Positions 12,401-26,690 of a stretch of 64,000 nucleotides of DNA are shown one piece after another. Source of the DNA: Malurus cyaneus samueli (lineage: Eukaryota; Chordata; Aves; Passeriformes; Maluridae). The DNA lies in the NCBI GenBank assembly GCA_009741485.1, contig CM019216.1, positions 23,783,119 to 23,847,118 of the forward strand, in the 5' to 3' direction. Each line of letters opens with the position of its first letter. The first letter of the stretch is position 1. Position numbers and translations under genes: made by a program. Below the pieces are notes generated by a model, which did no database searches, had not been told where the DNA came from, and saw only the letters and a program-made list of their open reading frames with translations.

Positions 12401-15400
12401 GTGTGGCTCAGGAAGAATACGACCGAAATCTGTGAAACCCCAGCTTGATCACGGCTTGTCCCATGGGATCCATGAGGCCTAAAACCACAGCACAAACCAG
12501 AAGAGGCAGAACTTCCAAGATCATTGATTGTGCTCCCAGTTCTCAGCACCAACACCTGCAAATTCATTCTCATTCTCCAACCTCTCAGGGCTCTCCAACA
12601 GCTCTGTATTTGATCGTTTCAAGAAAAAAAACACTTTCCAAAAATAAATTGCTTTGGAAAAGATTTTCAAATTTTGTTCCCTCAGTATTACAATTAAAGC
12701 ATCTTGCTCACTATTACAGCTCTAGTCTGTACGATGGAATATTCTGTATATTTTCATTCTACATTACATATGTATGCACTGTAAATATGACAGACCACAA
12801 TTCCAGGTGTGTGCTAGAACACTTCACAGTTATTGAGCACAGTCCCTGGAGCAGTGGGAAGCTAAAACACTCTGTGTATAAAACCAAATATATTTAAATG
12901 GTGTTATTCATAAACTTATGCTTTGTATTTCCTCAACTTCTTCCTGTATCAGATCAGTATACTCTTTTAAAGAGCTAAAGTAAGTATCCTTTATTTCTCT
13001 GATTCTTAAAAAGTACCAAGCCTCATCTGCTTCACACTGCATCACACGTGTAGCATTGAACTGAAAGCTTGATTTCAAATCTTCTGAAGTCAGAGAGCGT
13101 TGCTGAGAGTTTGTGCTGGCTTGGATTTAATCACTGCTGTTCTTTGTGGTCACTATGCCAAAAACCCACTGCATTTCCAGTCCTGGATAAAGAATGCTTG
13201 TCATGCACACAACACAGAAAGTGAAAAAATATGTACTGAGAGGTCAACAAAGAATGAGGCTTTCCATTTTTTGTTAATCCAAACATTTGTGTTTCTGATT
13301 TAGGGATTATGGTTCAGCAGATGCCATCTATTTACATTTCAGGAAAGGTCCCTCTGGTATGTATGAAGGACTTGTCCTGAAGTGAGTCTGCTTGATCTCT
13401 ATAAATATTTGGAGGTAGCGTGCTACTTTAACAGAATTAATAAAAATCATGGAGATTTTTATTGGTACACAGACTATACTCCACAGAACACCACTGAACT
13501 GACTTGATGTAGCCCATTTATTAAACTGTCTGCTGTGCTCTCATATTTAGCACAGCATAATTTTAGAGACAGATCTTACCACCTATGCACCTATGATGAA
13601 ACTCACTGAGGTGAATAGAATTGCTTACAGTGGTAAGATTAAACTTTTCTTTATATTTTACTTTCTTTGTCTGACATTGGAACTTCCTTACAGTTACCAT
13701 TTCCTGGAGTTGCACACAATTAATCAGAGTACTGGGAGAGAAAGGAATATCTCAGAAACCACAACAGGCAATTCTTAAAGGCTGATGATTTAATGACATC
13801 TTTTATAGCTTATGGTAAGTCAACCTTTTGTGGTTTTAGTAAAAAGCTTAAATGACTTCTCATGTTTATTTTTCATAGTTTCTACATTTATCATTCTTAT
13901 CTATCATTTGCTTGGATCAGGATCATTCAAATCTTTAATTTTATACCTAAATATATTATTGTTTTTTCTTGTGTTGCCCTTCATTCTCCTTTTGTCTTTG
14001 ACAAAATCAGTTTTGCTGTCCCTTTTTCCAGCTGTCACGAAGAACTACTTGTGCCAACCAATTTCCATGTCATGGAAAACAACAGTCATATGCAGGATCC
14101 TACAAAGGTATCTGTATACATTGTATTCTTTAAGTAAATTATTTCCATTGTAATGCTACCCTTACCTCATTCTGACTGCTGAATCCACACATACTGGGAT
14201 GAGCTGAATAATTTTTTACAGCTCACAAATATTTACAAAATAGTTGGGTTTTACTCAAAAGTATATTAATGATAATGATAAACATAAAGAAATATTATAG
14301 AACATATTTCTGGGGTACAGGGCAAGTAAAAATTCTAAGAAAGAGATCTGGAGCACAAGAAGAGCAGACAAAAAACATAGAGAAGACATGTTTTTGTATT
14401 TAATTCAGATAATTTTTTCACTGTTGTCATTATATGATGCATTAGAATAGCCTGCAAAAGTCTCACAGTCATTGCACCCTCTTCTGTGTTTCTCTGCAGA
14501 GATAATTCTTTCTGATTTCATAGACAAACTCAGAGTATCTAAATATTAAAAATATTTTCCATTTAACTACCAATTAAAAATACAGTAATTACAAAAAATC
14601 TTTCTCTCTGTACTATGTCAGTATTGTCATATCTTAAATATCTGTCTGGACCAAAGGCGATTGGAAAAGTTAAAAAGCTGAGTAAGATTCTGATAAAATG
14701 CAATAGGAATAATTTGAAAGCCATAATAAAAGGCTATTGCACCACTTGGTATTCATATAAAAACTGATGCTGAATATACTTTATTCAGAATATAAGAATA
14801 TGACTGAGAGACATCAAAATAGGAAGTGCACAAAGTATAAATAGGATAGATCTGAAAAGACAATTAAGACACCTCAGAGGTTATGTTAAAATAGGCAACT
14901 GAGACATACACCAATATGCAACATCATTTTGATGAAATGTGGGAAGATGTAACTCAGAAATCTGGATACTAATTTATATTCCTTGATTTTAAATTCACTG
15001 GATTAATAGAAAATATCTAGAAGTCATTGTGTCCATCCTAATAGAAACAACTGATGCAAAAATGACATCCAAGAAACAGTAAACAGCTGAATGGGAAGTG
15101 TAATTACAATATTAGATTGATTTATAGCCCAATAGTCTGCTTTGACCTGCACCTAAAATACTTAAAAAAATCTAATGGCTAAACTGTCAGTGCACTCTGT
15201 AGATGAAAATTTCATTATTAATTTAATTTAAAAGAAAGCAAAAGGCAGAAGAGCTCAGAGAAAACCAATTTTTTTAAATGCCAAATGAACCTGAATGAGT
15301 CATATGCCTAATTCCTTGTAAGCACTGAACTGAAATGCTTCTAATACATACCATAAATATGTGTTGATGTGCAATGGGAACAACCATAATTTCAGTGAAA

Positions 15401-18400
15401 ACATTACTCCCTAATCCCCCAATAAGAGTGAAAATGGCAAACCCCACCAAAGGAACACTGGTGGTGAATTCTCTTCTGTACATTTAACACAGAGAAAAAT
15501 TCTAGACCAACGTGACATCTTATTTCAAAAACAAACAAAAAAGTATAAGCTTTTCCCCTTTGAGATTAAAATGAGATAGCAGAATCCTGAGACAACTTTC
15601 TGTGCTGGCAGTTATTCCTCCTGGGGAACCCATCCTTACATTTGTAAGGATAGTAATCTAATATTCCTACATTTTCACCTTAGCTTAGGTTTGGTTATCC
15701 AAGAGGCCATCTCCTTGTGGGTCCATACTGCAATCTGAAAGAGGTCCTCTGTTTATCAGTGTAATTGCTCATTTCACCAAACCTCCCATGCTCAAGTGGA
15801 AGGTGATTATAGAGTGCAGTGCCAACACACACTGACTTTATCCTTATTTACTGAGGGTGGTTCATGCTGATGACTTAGTTTTCAACCCCTATAAAAGTAT
15901 GATTTCAATCTGTGTTATTTACATAAACACTCAGCATTTTTTGTTTGTTTTAATACTATGGAAAATGATATGTACATTGCAGGCCTGTTCTTTACGATTG
16001 CTTAAAAGGAAACAAATAAGCCAAAAGCTGGGTTCTCTTTGAAGGTTTTGACTTCATGTAAGTTTGACATGAAAGCTATGGAGAGTACAAAATCTGTTGT
16101 CCTGGCAAGGAAATTTCCTTTGCTAACATCCAGCTTTCTGCTCAAGTCTGGGCAGGAGTTTTCAGGAGCTGCTCCAAGTGATCCCTTTAAGTCTGCTCTG
16201 TCACCTGATTTTGACACACCTTGCACTCCTTGGGTCTTTATGGGTAATTTCTGTGCAAGCACCGTTATGCAAGCACAACATCCCCTCAGTTCCTTGCCTG
16301 AATTGCAGTTGTCCCTGCCAGGCAACATCTAAATCACAAGGCTTTTCATTTTTCAGAGGAAAAAAGGATCCCATCTTTCTTTGTGTTTTCAATTGTCATC
16401 TTGAGATTCCAGCCCTTCTAACTTTCTTAGTGCATCTATCTAGCAAGTAACTAAGAGATCCAGTTGCTTGCACTAAGAATTGCTGTCCTAACTTGAAGCT
16501 TTTGAACTTGTAATTCTCCTTTGAAAGTCTTCACTGTACCATCTATGTTCCAAAAGGTTTTAAATATTAAAATGAGAAGTTTAGAAGTACATTAGAGGAG
16601 ACATTCAGTGCATACAAATATAACTATGGAGATGAGTATTAAATATTACTTTACAAGAGGATGAAAGTGCATGGATTGAATTTCCATCTTGGATTAGGAT
16701 TCTAATCACAATTTATTTATATGGTTTGCTGGCTCTGTCTTAGTTTTCTTCACAGTCCCATGTAGATTGGCATTTTTAAGTTGCAAAACTTATGTACAAA
16801 TCTCCTATCAACTCCACAGGAACTATGATTAGCAAAGGTAGGTAACAGAAAGGACAGGACACTGCAGCTATATGGGAGGTAGGCATTTCCAAAGAATCTC
16901 TGAAGGACAAAACTGGGTTTTCAGCAGTGACAAATCTGCTCCTAAATGAGACCTTGAAGAAGACATCCATGTCTTTGATGACTGATCCACTGTGCAATAT
17001 TGAAGACTTTGGAACTGCATGTGTTAAGCTATTGCCCAATTTGAGACATTTTTGCATAGTGAAGTTCAGAATAGACGTTTTTATTCCAAAGTCAGAAGAT
17101 ATTCTGTGCATTATCTCTGCGTTATCAGAGACAGGAGGGAAAAGAAGACCACACTAACTGGATTAAGAAATGTTAGGAAACTGAGGAACACCATAACGGG
17201 AGGAAAGTCTCTTTCAGGAGACTAGAAAGCAAAAGGGAAAAGCTGGTAAAAATACCCAGCTTTGTCTGTGGTAAGAAAAGTCTGCAATTCTCATATGGGA
17301 CATTCAAAAAATAGGTCCTGCTTTCTCAAATAGCAGAAGTAGAATCACGGTATTGCTTACTGGGATAAATGAGGTGATATCATTTTATTCAAAAGCTTGG
17401 ATAATTCTGTGTAATTGGCATCCCATCCAACTTTTTAAATTCAAAGAAGGTTTACAGAGGATAAACAGAAACACCTGACCTTTCTGTTCTCAGGGTGGGC
17501 TACAAAGAAATCAAATGGATTCCATGGAGAATTCTGTGTCGGATTTTTGGCCCTGCCAGCTCAGCACAGCTATCACAGCTCTCAGAGGATAATTTGGAAA
17601 TGCACAGTGACTTCAGCTCTGTGTATCTGTTTTGCAGTAGACAAGGACTCTCCATGGACACTGCCCATGCTCAGTCTGTGACTCCAAGAGCTCCTGAGGA
17701 AAGAACTGATATTGTGCAACAATTTGCTGCTGCAGCATCCTACTCTGCTTCAGTTGTGTTGGCCATTCCTATAGCTTGTGCTCAACAGAATACTTATGGA
17801 GGCTGCAACATAGACCAGTTTCTCCACAGCCATGCTCAAGGTCAGAAAAATATGTAAAAAAAGGTTTTACTTGTAAATGGGTTTGTCTGATTGGAAATCA
17901 CCAAGAGACAAAAATTTAGTACCCAAGATGCCTTTTAAAATGAAATAAAATTGGAGCTGTGGTGTGAAATGCAACGTTTACTTCTACCGTATAAGGCAGT
18001 GTTAGAAGACATTAGAAGCTTTTATAATAGCAAATGCTCATATGCTCAAGTGCAAAATTACCATGATAGGAAATGAGAAGGGGTCCTTTAAATTTGCTTT
18101 GCTGTTTTGAACATCCAGTGACCTGAAAAACCTGGATAAAACCCATTGGTTTATTCACTCACTAGCAGGCTTTAGAAATATCTCTTCACTTTTACAGGAG
18201 TGGTAACTGCCAGAGTTGTGAATTTTGGTGATTACCTCAGATGTTAAGAATAAACATTGATACCACTGATGTGACTTGTATATGCTAACAATAGGTACAA
18301 AAGTTATTGGATTGCATAACATTCACTTTTAACCTGGAGCAGACTTATGGAAATAACAGAATGAATGGAAATCAGTTAATAGGATTAAACTGTAGAGAGA

Positions 18401-19707
18401 TGTGAAGCATAAAGCCACAGTTAATGACTCGTGATCTCTCTCCCTGTCCCCATCAATACAGTTTCTTTATTCCTCTTTGCTCTATGTAACTCATGTATAT
18501 TCCTCTCATCTAGCAGTTCATGACCTTGTTCAAGAATCTCAGTCTTTTCCTTAGAAACTCAGATGATGGTAAGATTAGTTTTTCTGAACAGCACTGAAGT
18601 GTATTATGTAAGTGTGAATCAAATGAAAAATATTAATTCTGAAATGGTACTTTTATTCACTAAAAATATTTATGTAAATCCAATTTAATTTTCACACCTT
18701 TGTTTCAAGCACTCCAAAAGAAGACACGATGCTGAAACCAGGGTATTATTTTAGTATGGTTACTTCACCTGATTGTCTCTGATCTCTAACATGTGCATTG
18801 TGGTTCAGTATCATAAAACAAAATATGTATTTTCTTTTCTCAGCTGAGTCCCTTGCAGGACGTTTCAAACTACCTAGATTGAGACAACACTTCGTTATAC
18901 AAATATGAATCTCTGGGACTTAACCCTTATTTCAAGAGACAACAGAAATTGTTTAAATGCTTCTCATATTAAAAAGATCTCAAATTCTGTATTTCCATTA
19001 CAACAGGATTCATATCAAACTCTTACTCCATAAATAATACATGCATTATTGTTGAATAAAAATAATTCCATATCTAAATAGAAGGAATGGAAGTATTGTT
19101 TTAAAGACAAATGAATCTTGAGTATTGCTTTAAAGACAGCACCACTTTACTAAATCATATAGTAGCTTATGCAAAATATTGCAATATATTTAAAATTTTA
19201 GATTAGAATTAGCTTTCCTTTAGCTGATGAAACTACAGAAAATACACTGATAGATATTTTGAAGGGAAGTTTTTCTTCCAGATCCCGAGGTTTATAAAGT
19301 AACCTGGAGGAAAGCAAAACACAGAAGTCAATTTAGCCTATGCTCAAAACCAGTGACTGAAGTCTGCATGGATAGCTAGGAGAGTTCTGTGGAGTTAATC
19401 TAGCAACACTGTGCTAAATCTGGGCATTCTAATTAGAACAAATTTTCAGACTATTCAAACTATTATCACTCTTTGCACTAAAGCAATAAAATTCTGATTT
19501 TAAACCCATAGGGATTTGCTCCAGCAGTATTGAAATATCACCCTATTTTGTCAATGTCTTCAGAGGATAATATTATTTGGTGTGAGGAGGGATTACAAAG
19601 TAACTATCAGGAATTACCTCACAGACTTGGCCGTATCTTTAACAAGTGGAGTTATTTTTCTAGCAATGGTCTTGTTTTCTTTGCTATTGTCCAAAAGACA
19701 CAAATTG
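9489..19707. other. Non-coding AT-rich DNA, no gene recognised
   Basis: The longest open frame (plus 12445-12897, 150 codons) has an ordinary composition, no recognised domain and no splice context. I see no repeats beyond short homopolymers. It lies between the solo LTR and the CR1 element. Confidence 0.6.
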
Positions 19708-20328
19708 AGCTTGCAGTGTACCCTTGTGGCCCTGAAGGCCAATGGTGTCCTGGGGTGCATTAGAAGAGCACTGTCAGTAGGTCAAGGGAGCTGATCCTGC
19801 CTCTCTACTCAGCCCTGGTGATGCCACATCTGCACACATCTGCATCCAGTTCTGGGCTCCTCAGGGTGAGAGAGACATGGAGCTCCTCGAGTGGCTCCAA
19901 TGGAGGGGAACAAAAATGATTTAGAGACTGCAGCACCTCTCTTACATAAAAAGGCTGAGGGAGCTGGGCCTATTCTGCCTCAAGAAGAGACGACTGAGAG
20001 GGGACCTCATGGATGCCTATGAGTATCTGAAGGGAGGGTGTCAGTGCTGTGCTCAGTGGTGCCGAGCAATCAGACAAGAGGCAGTGGGCAGGAACTGATG
20101 ATGCACAGGAAGTTCCATTGAAGATGAGAAAGAACTTCTTTACTGTGCAGTGACTGAGCACTGGAACAGACTGCCCAGAGGGGCTGTGGAGTCTCCCTCT
20201 TCGGAAATATTCAAGAAACATCAGGACATAATCCTGTGCAATGTACTGACCCTGCTAGAGCAGGGTGATGGGACTGGGTGACTCCCTGTGGTTCCCTTCC
20301 AACCTTACCCATTCTGTGATTCAATTCT
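19708..20328 (+). mobile_element. CR1 LINE, 5'-truncated copy (3' end)
   Basis: About 620 bp match the 3' part of avian/reptilian CR1. Diagnostic stretches in order are a cttgcagtgt...ggccctgaaggccaatgg segment from the end of the reverse transcriptase ORF, ctgagggagctgggcct, gaggggacctcatgg, atctgaagggaggg, a degraded ttggaacaggctgccc-like stretch (ctggaacagactgccc) and the terminal attctgtgattc. The element is 5'-truncated, as is usual for CR1, and has no poly(A) tail. The RT frame is broken, so this is a dead copy. The many differences from the consensus I recall suggest an old insertion. It is the best single clue that the host is a bird or reptile. Confidence 0.9.
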
Positions 20329-20814
20329 TTCCCTCTGAAACCTGGGCACGTGGATAAATCAAAGGACATCACCTTTGCTGGGAAGGAAGATGGCAGCACA
20401 GTATCCTAATCCTTCTGTGAGAGAAGCTGGAATTTGCACTTCAGGAAACTTTCAACCCTATAGAAATGGAGGTCTATGAAAAGGCATAGAGTGGAAGTCT
20501 TTCACTCAGTCATATCCTAGTCATTGTCTGGAGACAATTGCAAAAGAAACTGCATTCAGTTTGCCTTGAAGTTTAAGAGCAGAGAGACAGAGGGAGAGAT
20601 GAGCACAGCCACACTCTGCCCAGATGAAAGGCTGTCAGTCTGCTCATGGACCTGTCAAAGGTAACCCTGCAAAGCCTTCTAAGAGCAGGAAGTGGATTTG
20701 ATATCAAAGGCCACATACAGGCAGTGGCTCTCCACTCAGGGCTTATGTAAGTGCATATATATAAGGACAGAAGCCTCCACTTAAACCAGCCAGTCAACAA
20801 CTCTCTGAACTGTG

Positions 20815-21120
20815 GTATGTCTCCAGAGATCCTTAGTCAATTATTAATGCATCTGCTGCTAATTTCATCGTGCAGAGTGTGAATTTGTCTTTCCACGTCG
20901 AGCTCTAAGGGAAGTTTGTAAGAAATATAGAACTTGTCAGCACATAAGAGTCAACACATTACTGCTGTGCTGCAGCCATTTATAACAAAACTAAAATGAG
21001 CACTCACTTGTTTGGCATTAATTTAATGTCCCACTTAGCTCCTATCAGACGTAAATAGCTGCTTCATCCATTTAAGCATTTCTGTTCGTGCACATAATGA
21101 AGTACTCTGTACCTGTCAAG
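20815..21120. promoter_or_regulatory. Candidate conserved non-coding element
   Basis: This is non-coding sequence holding agtcaattattaatgcat (20835), gctgctaatttcatcg, gcattaatttaatgt and a gtcgagctc palindromic core. It carries several CpGs in a CpG-poor setting and has no repeat signature. It is 0.5 kb past the CR1 end. Enhancer function is only inferred. Confidence 0.25.
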
Positions 21121-21947
21121 TAAGCAGAATTCATAACTGAAATAAGAAATGGATGAGAAAATTCAATGTTCTTAATATTAAGCCTCTACAGGGGTAGCAT
21201 GAGACTTTTTTATGGCTTCACCTTTTGAGATTCACCTTTTATTCCACTCTTCAGAGACCATATGAAGACATGACATATATGCACACTAGTATGCCAAAAA
21301 TGTTTCTAAAAGGGATATCTGTTCAACTTATGGCACAATTAACAAAAGCTGTAGTTGTCAAATATATGTTATTACAAAATAAAATAGTTAGCCAACCTCT
21401 CAGTACTTAAATATTTTTTATGTTCTCTATTTTAGAAAAACACAATTTAATTTTAAACAGCATTCTCATTGTGATTATACTCTGAGGAAATTTTTATGAG
21501 AATGGATGAGCTAATGACTACTATTAGTCACTGTCATTAGCATAAAACATTAGAAATGACAGTATTTATAACAGTCAATGACATGACAACTAAAATATGA
21601 CTTTCTATCACTTGTGCATGCTTTGGCTACAGCTGGTTGCTATTTTCTAAAGTTAAACTGATAGAAGTCTGGTAATGGTATATTTAATAGCATGTTCATC
21701 ATCAGATCTAATTGTTTTCCACCACAGGGTATGAAGCTTTATGTCCTCTATCAACCCAAAACAAACAGCCCTACTGTTTAATGGCTCTTCAATTAATGTT
21801 TATGGTGCTACTTTTATAACCTAAGTTACAAGGAAAAAAAAACCCAACAAAATTCCTCCAAGAAGACATTCAAGAAGGAGCTTAATGGGGCTTCAACCAA
21901 TACCAAAAATTACTAAAACATGTATGAGGCACCAAAGTTTAGGATAT

Positions 21948-21986
21948 GAAATAGAAGACACTAGAATGATAGAAATAGAAGACACT
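21948..21986. repeat. 24-bp spaced direct repeat
   Basis: The 15-mer gaaatagaagacact occurs at 21948 and again at 21972, separated by agaatgata, so the period is 24 bp. Confidence 0.85.
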
Positions 21987-22229
21987 GAAAAATTATTCTA
22001 GCACAATGTTGTAACTGCTATTGGAAGGGAGAGCAGACTCTCATGTAAGGGAAGATGGTTGAGGGGCTTCAAGGGCTGCCTTGCAATTGCTGCTCATGCT
22101 CGGTTAAAATAGAGAAGACCTGTTCATCCCAAGTTGTGCAAAGGTCAGACTCTGTTGCTCAAACTGCAAACTTATTCCCCTGAGAGTGATTTGCCCTCAG
22201 CCGCTCACACCACCTACTCATAATTCTTT

Positions 22230-22930
22230 TCCCTATTTAGCAGACCTCATGCTGATTAAAATGAAAGAACAGTTCAAAGACAGGTTTCACTTTAACTGCC
22301 TCGGTGCATATTAATTTTTGTCTCTCCCTTTTGTACTAAGCCTCTAGAAAGCAATGTAAAACTACTGTAAATATGTTTCCACTGGAGAGCTGCCATTGTT
22401 CTAAATTATGAAAGCAAATGATTTCTGACTCGGGCTGTTAATTGCATGTAGCAGCAATATATTAATTTTAAGCTTCCCATCATAATTCAGACACCCTGAT
22501 TTCTAGCTTTTAATGATGCATTACGAGCCTCTATTTCTCTGACACCCAGGCAATTAATCACTGACACTCCTCAGTCCCCCGAAGTAGCTGGACATCATTA
22601 GACAAGAAAGAATCAGACCTGAGGGGTGGTGAAAATTTCTTTTCAGGAAATACTTGTTTTTTCATACTATAAACTCTGCTTGACATTCACTGCAGCAAAT
22701 ATATTTTAATAGAACTGCTGTTATTCTGCCTCTCCTCCCGTTCTCCCAGGAGTTTTTGTAGATCAACATGACGTTCAGAAACAAAAAATGCTCTGCGAGG
22801 TTTAAAGGCTGTCAAGCCTTCTTGGCAAATTCCCTCCAAGAGCACAGCTGAGAAATGACAAACCCATCACCTGACTGGCTGGTGTTTAAAGCTGACTGCT
22901 TTTGATTAGGAAGCAATGAACCTTCCCTTC
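22230..22930. promoter_or_regulatory. Candidate conserved non-coding element cluster
   Basis: There is no open frame or repeat signature here. The stretch is dense in homeodomain-type cores: taattgca (22439), attaatttt (22461), taatgatgcatta (22511) and caattaatca (22551). Between them lies balanced-composition sequence unlike the surrounding AT-rich filler. Such clusters are common in deeply conserved enhancers near developmental or neuronal genes. Conservation itself could not be tested. Confidence 0.3.
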
Positions 22931-25900
22931 TGGAGTTCATTCTGTGTTTCATAAGCACCTCTTCACTGAAAATTATGCAGTTGAACTGATTTGAATTTGA
23001 TTAGTGTAACGCTCCGGTTTTATTATTTGTAGTAAATACAGGAATCTCTTACGGTTTTACTGCACATTTAGGAGAATGTCAGGATAGTTAAAGACTTATT
23101 TTTATTTCTCATGTATTATTGCTTGACATTTAAAACAAATCCAAGAATAATATATGCCTGTATTGCAGTTACTCACTTGTTGTGCATTGCTCCACATGTA
23201 CTCACACTCTCCTTCCTCTCTGCTCCAGAGGGAAGAACAAGATGAAGGCAATCCTACCTACTCAAGGACAAAGGACTGTGTCCCCAGCAGCTGAGCTGAC
23301 CTAGAAGTTACTGTGAACTGCAGCAGCTAATGTCTTTAATGGAAAACTCCTGTATTAAAGCTGCTGGTGCAGACTGTGTGGTATTTCACCAGGCAGCACC
23401 GAGGAGCAGCAGAACTGCTACCAGAGGGGCCAGCACTGAGCCCTCAATTGCTCTTTCAGTGTCAGCCAGCTTCAGCAGCTGCAATGTGAATGCTCTGGGA
23501 AGCTTGATACACTTTTATCTTCTGACAGCCTTTCAATTATATGTCCTCTCATATTATTACATAACTTTCAATGATCTGCACTGTGGACCTCAGTAATAAA
23601 AATCCATTTCATGCCTGAAGAACACAACTGCTTTGGTCAGTCAGCTTTGACACAAACGGGGAGCACGGCATTTGACCAGAAAAAAATGCTGAGTGGAGTC
23701 AGCTGGTCAGGTCAATAAAAGCTAAAAATAATATTTGACTTTGAGAGAAAAGAGAGTTCAGGATGCAGCCTAAGGGCTAAATTCTGCCCTAGCTAAACAT
23801 TTATCTCTGTGTCAGTGTTATAAGGAGAGATTAGTCACCCAAACTTACATGCTGAAGAGGGGTTACAGATATGCCCACAAAACTCACCAGTAAGGCCTGG
23901 GAGTAACTGAGAGTATTATGTCCTTATTACTAGGATGTCCATAGTGTCTTACATATATTAGCTTCAGGCTGAGTATTCTCCAAAATTTAATTCTACCTAT
24001 CTTGAGAAAAATGCATATACTTTCATACCTCCTCATACACTTACCTGCTTTGTAGATCATTATTGTGGTGCGTGACTACAGCAACATATCCCAGTCACTG
24101 GGGATGTTTTTATGAAGCAGGTGGCTCACTTCAGCTGCAATTCCAGCTAACAGTGAAATATTCATGTGATATATGCATTTTCAGTTCTTCTCCAGCTTTC
24201 ATTAGTACTAGCTGGCTGTCTCAGAAATCTGTAACATATTAATTTCAACAGTTTCTGTATAAAGATGCAAGACAAGAAGTACGAAGAAGCTGGTTTGGGT
24301 CAGGATGTTTAGATCTTGTATGCCAGTGATGACTGCAGATTTCTAAGAACCTGAGGCTGAGACCAGTGAAAGCTGCAGGCTGTCAGTGCTGCTGAAAATG
24401 GAGGTGTCTTCAGTGCTCAAACAGAAAGAAATGTCTAATCTATCTTTTGAAAATGCTGAGAGTTATAACAGAAGTGCCTCCTCCTAAACAAATCCTATTT
24501 CTTTACTAAACAAGCAATTTAAGAACAAAGCCACCAGAGGAAAGAATTAGCATAAGTTACAGAATATGGAAAAAGACACTTCTAGAAAATTCCACAGGCC
24601 AGTTGCCATGAGGTGAATGAGGTGCACGAGAAGCTCAAAGCAAAGCCTTGAATAGTCTGTTCACAGCAAAGCCCTTGTGCATTGAGCTCTGCTTCTCCAT
24701 GCCCAATTTTCAACTTCTTGCTTGACAACAGAGCATTGGGCACAGAACAGACTTCCATCAAACTCCAAAGTCAAGCCTTGCTCTTCTCAGCTCTTCACAA
24801 TTTAATTAATAATATGATATGACATCCAAAATCTGTAGCTTTTAATGAAAGCAACTCCCACAACTGAAATTTAAAACTTTGTTCCATAAAAATTAATAAT
24901 TAAAGGTTGGGATTAATTTTGCCCAATCTGAGTTACCTAAAAGACAGCTACATAGTCTACACTAGGCATTTAGGCACATTCTCTAAAGAGTAGAGGGCAT
25001 TTCACCCCATTTGGGTTTTTTGACAAATACCTGAAAAAGGGTTAAATTGTCCTTTGGATCTGAATAGAGTATTTATGTTTATATAGGTATACACATGCAG
25101 CTGAAAACAAAAAAAAAATCAGAAAATGCAAGAAAATAATGGAATCAGAGGATTTTGCTACAAAATCCTGACTTGTTCAGGATGGGGAAAAATCAGACTT
25201 CCCTTTCTTCCCCTATAGACTTTTTTCATCTTCTAGAAATATAAGTAGAGTCTTCCAACCTTCTGAAATATTTTATCAGTTATTAAAACTAGGCATTATC
25301 AAATGAAAAGGAACTACTACTCTCAAGTTTCCAAGAATACTAAATCATTTTCTTTAGGCAAAGGGTGAAAATGATCACCTACTTCCAAGTCCCCCTTGTA
25401 AGACATTGTAGGAAATGTGGTACAAGGGTTAGGAGTTTGGGCTCTAAGTAAAGGTATTTTGGTTGTGATGAACAGCATTCTGTGTGATGCAGTGCAGTTT
25501 CCTTGTTCTTTCATTTGCTATGTGCAAAACAAAAATAATAGTAAATAAAAACATTTCTAAGAGCCCTAGATTACTATTTACAGTGTTAACACACTTATGC
25601 AGAATCTAAGTAAACCCTTAAGAAAGCTGCATATTTTCACCCATTTCTTTATCTCACTCACAGCCTACATAAAACTGGAGTGTGAATACTGTCACCTAGG
25701 GTTTATTTCCAGCTCTAGCCAGGAGAAGGAATCTTGAAAAATACACTGATTTTTTTTCTCAAGTATAGAATTGTGTGAGGCTTGAATAGCTTCTGGCCAT
25801 GTTCTTTTAGCTCTTTCTCTGCAGAGAAAAATCTGCATCTAAAGCAGGGCATAGTTTAAATTTTTATCGCCATTTGCAAGAGCAGATCCAAAAACAGCAT

Positions 25901-26626
25901 GGGCAAAAAGAGTGTCACCCCTTTTAGAACACACAGTGACAGGCAATAGGGTCCCATATGAGGGCTTCATGCTGCCTTTCACTGCACATTTCAGGTGTGT
26001 TTTCTGGTGTGCAGTCAGGAGAAGCAGTGGAAGGACTGGTTGCACCAGGGGTGTTGGAAATGAAGGTGTGTCCAGCTACAGAGAGACTCCACACTGGCTA
26101 TTGATGCCACTTTCGTGAGCTGAAACCTCCCGGATGTCACCAACAACTACCAACAACAAAGGCTGACAATGATCTTTTGTTTCACATGCCCTTTGCTGAA
26201 GAAACAAACTCATTTCTAATAACTAAATGCAGTAATTGTGTTTTTCTATGACATATGGATGTATATAAGCTTATTATAGAAAGATACAACTCAGTATTTA
26301 GCTTGGAGGATTTAGGAAATGTTAGATTCATAATTTCTAGTATAACTACATGATGTTCCTTAGTATATACAAGAGGATACTGCTTTTAACTACAGGACGC
26401 CCTACTACCCTTTTCTCCATAAGAGCTAACTCATTCTGGTTATAAGATTGAATCAAATATTTGAATCTGTCTTAAACCCTAGTGGTACAACCTTTGTTTG
26501 CTTTCTCTTTTCCATCCAAATGGTTGCTGCTGTAGTTTTACCTACTTTCTAACAGATTTTCATTGTGCATCATTTGTAGCAACAATGCTACAGTAAGTGA
26601 ATGGTAGGAACCTTAATAAGTGAATG

Positions 26627-26690
26627 CTCACAGCAGCTCAATAAAGATACCGATATTTTCAGAGATGAACAAGTGGAGGACAGAGCAAAA
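26627..26690 (-). repeat. MIR-like fragment (diverged)
   Basis: The sequence ctcacagcagctcaataaag...attttcagagatgaac...ggaggacagag follows the reverse-complement order of MIR (ctcacaacaaccctatgagg, ttttacagatgagg, ctgaggcacagag) with many mismatches. Confidence 0.35.

Noticed and set aside
12445..12897. 150-codon open frame on the plus strand
   Set aside because: No recognisable domain, low-information composition and no splice or promoter context. An open frame of this length is expected about once by chance in a window of this size.
15274..15483. Membrane-protein-like short frame on the minus strand
   Set aside because: Only 69 codons, with T-rich DNA producing hydrophobic residues. No homology is recognised.
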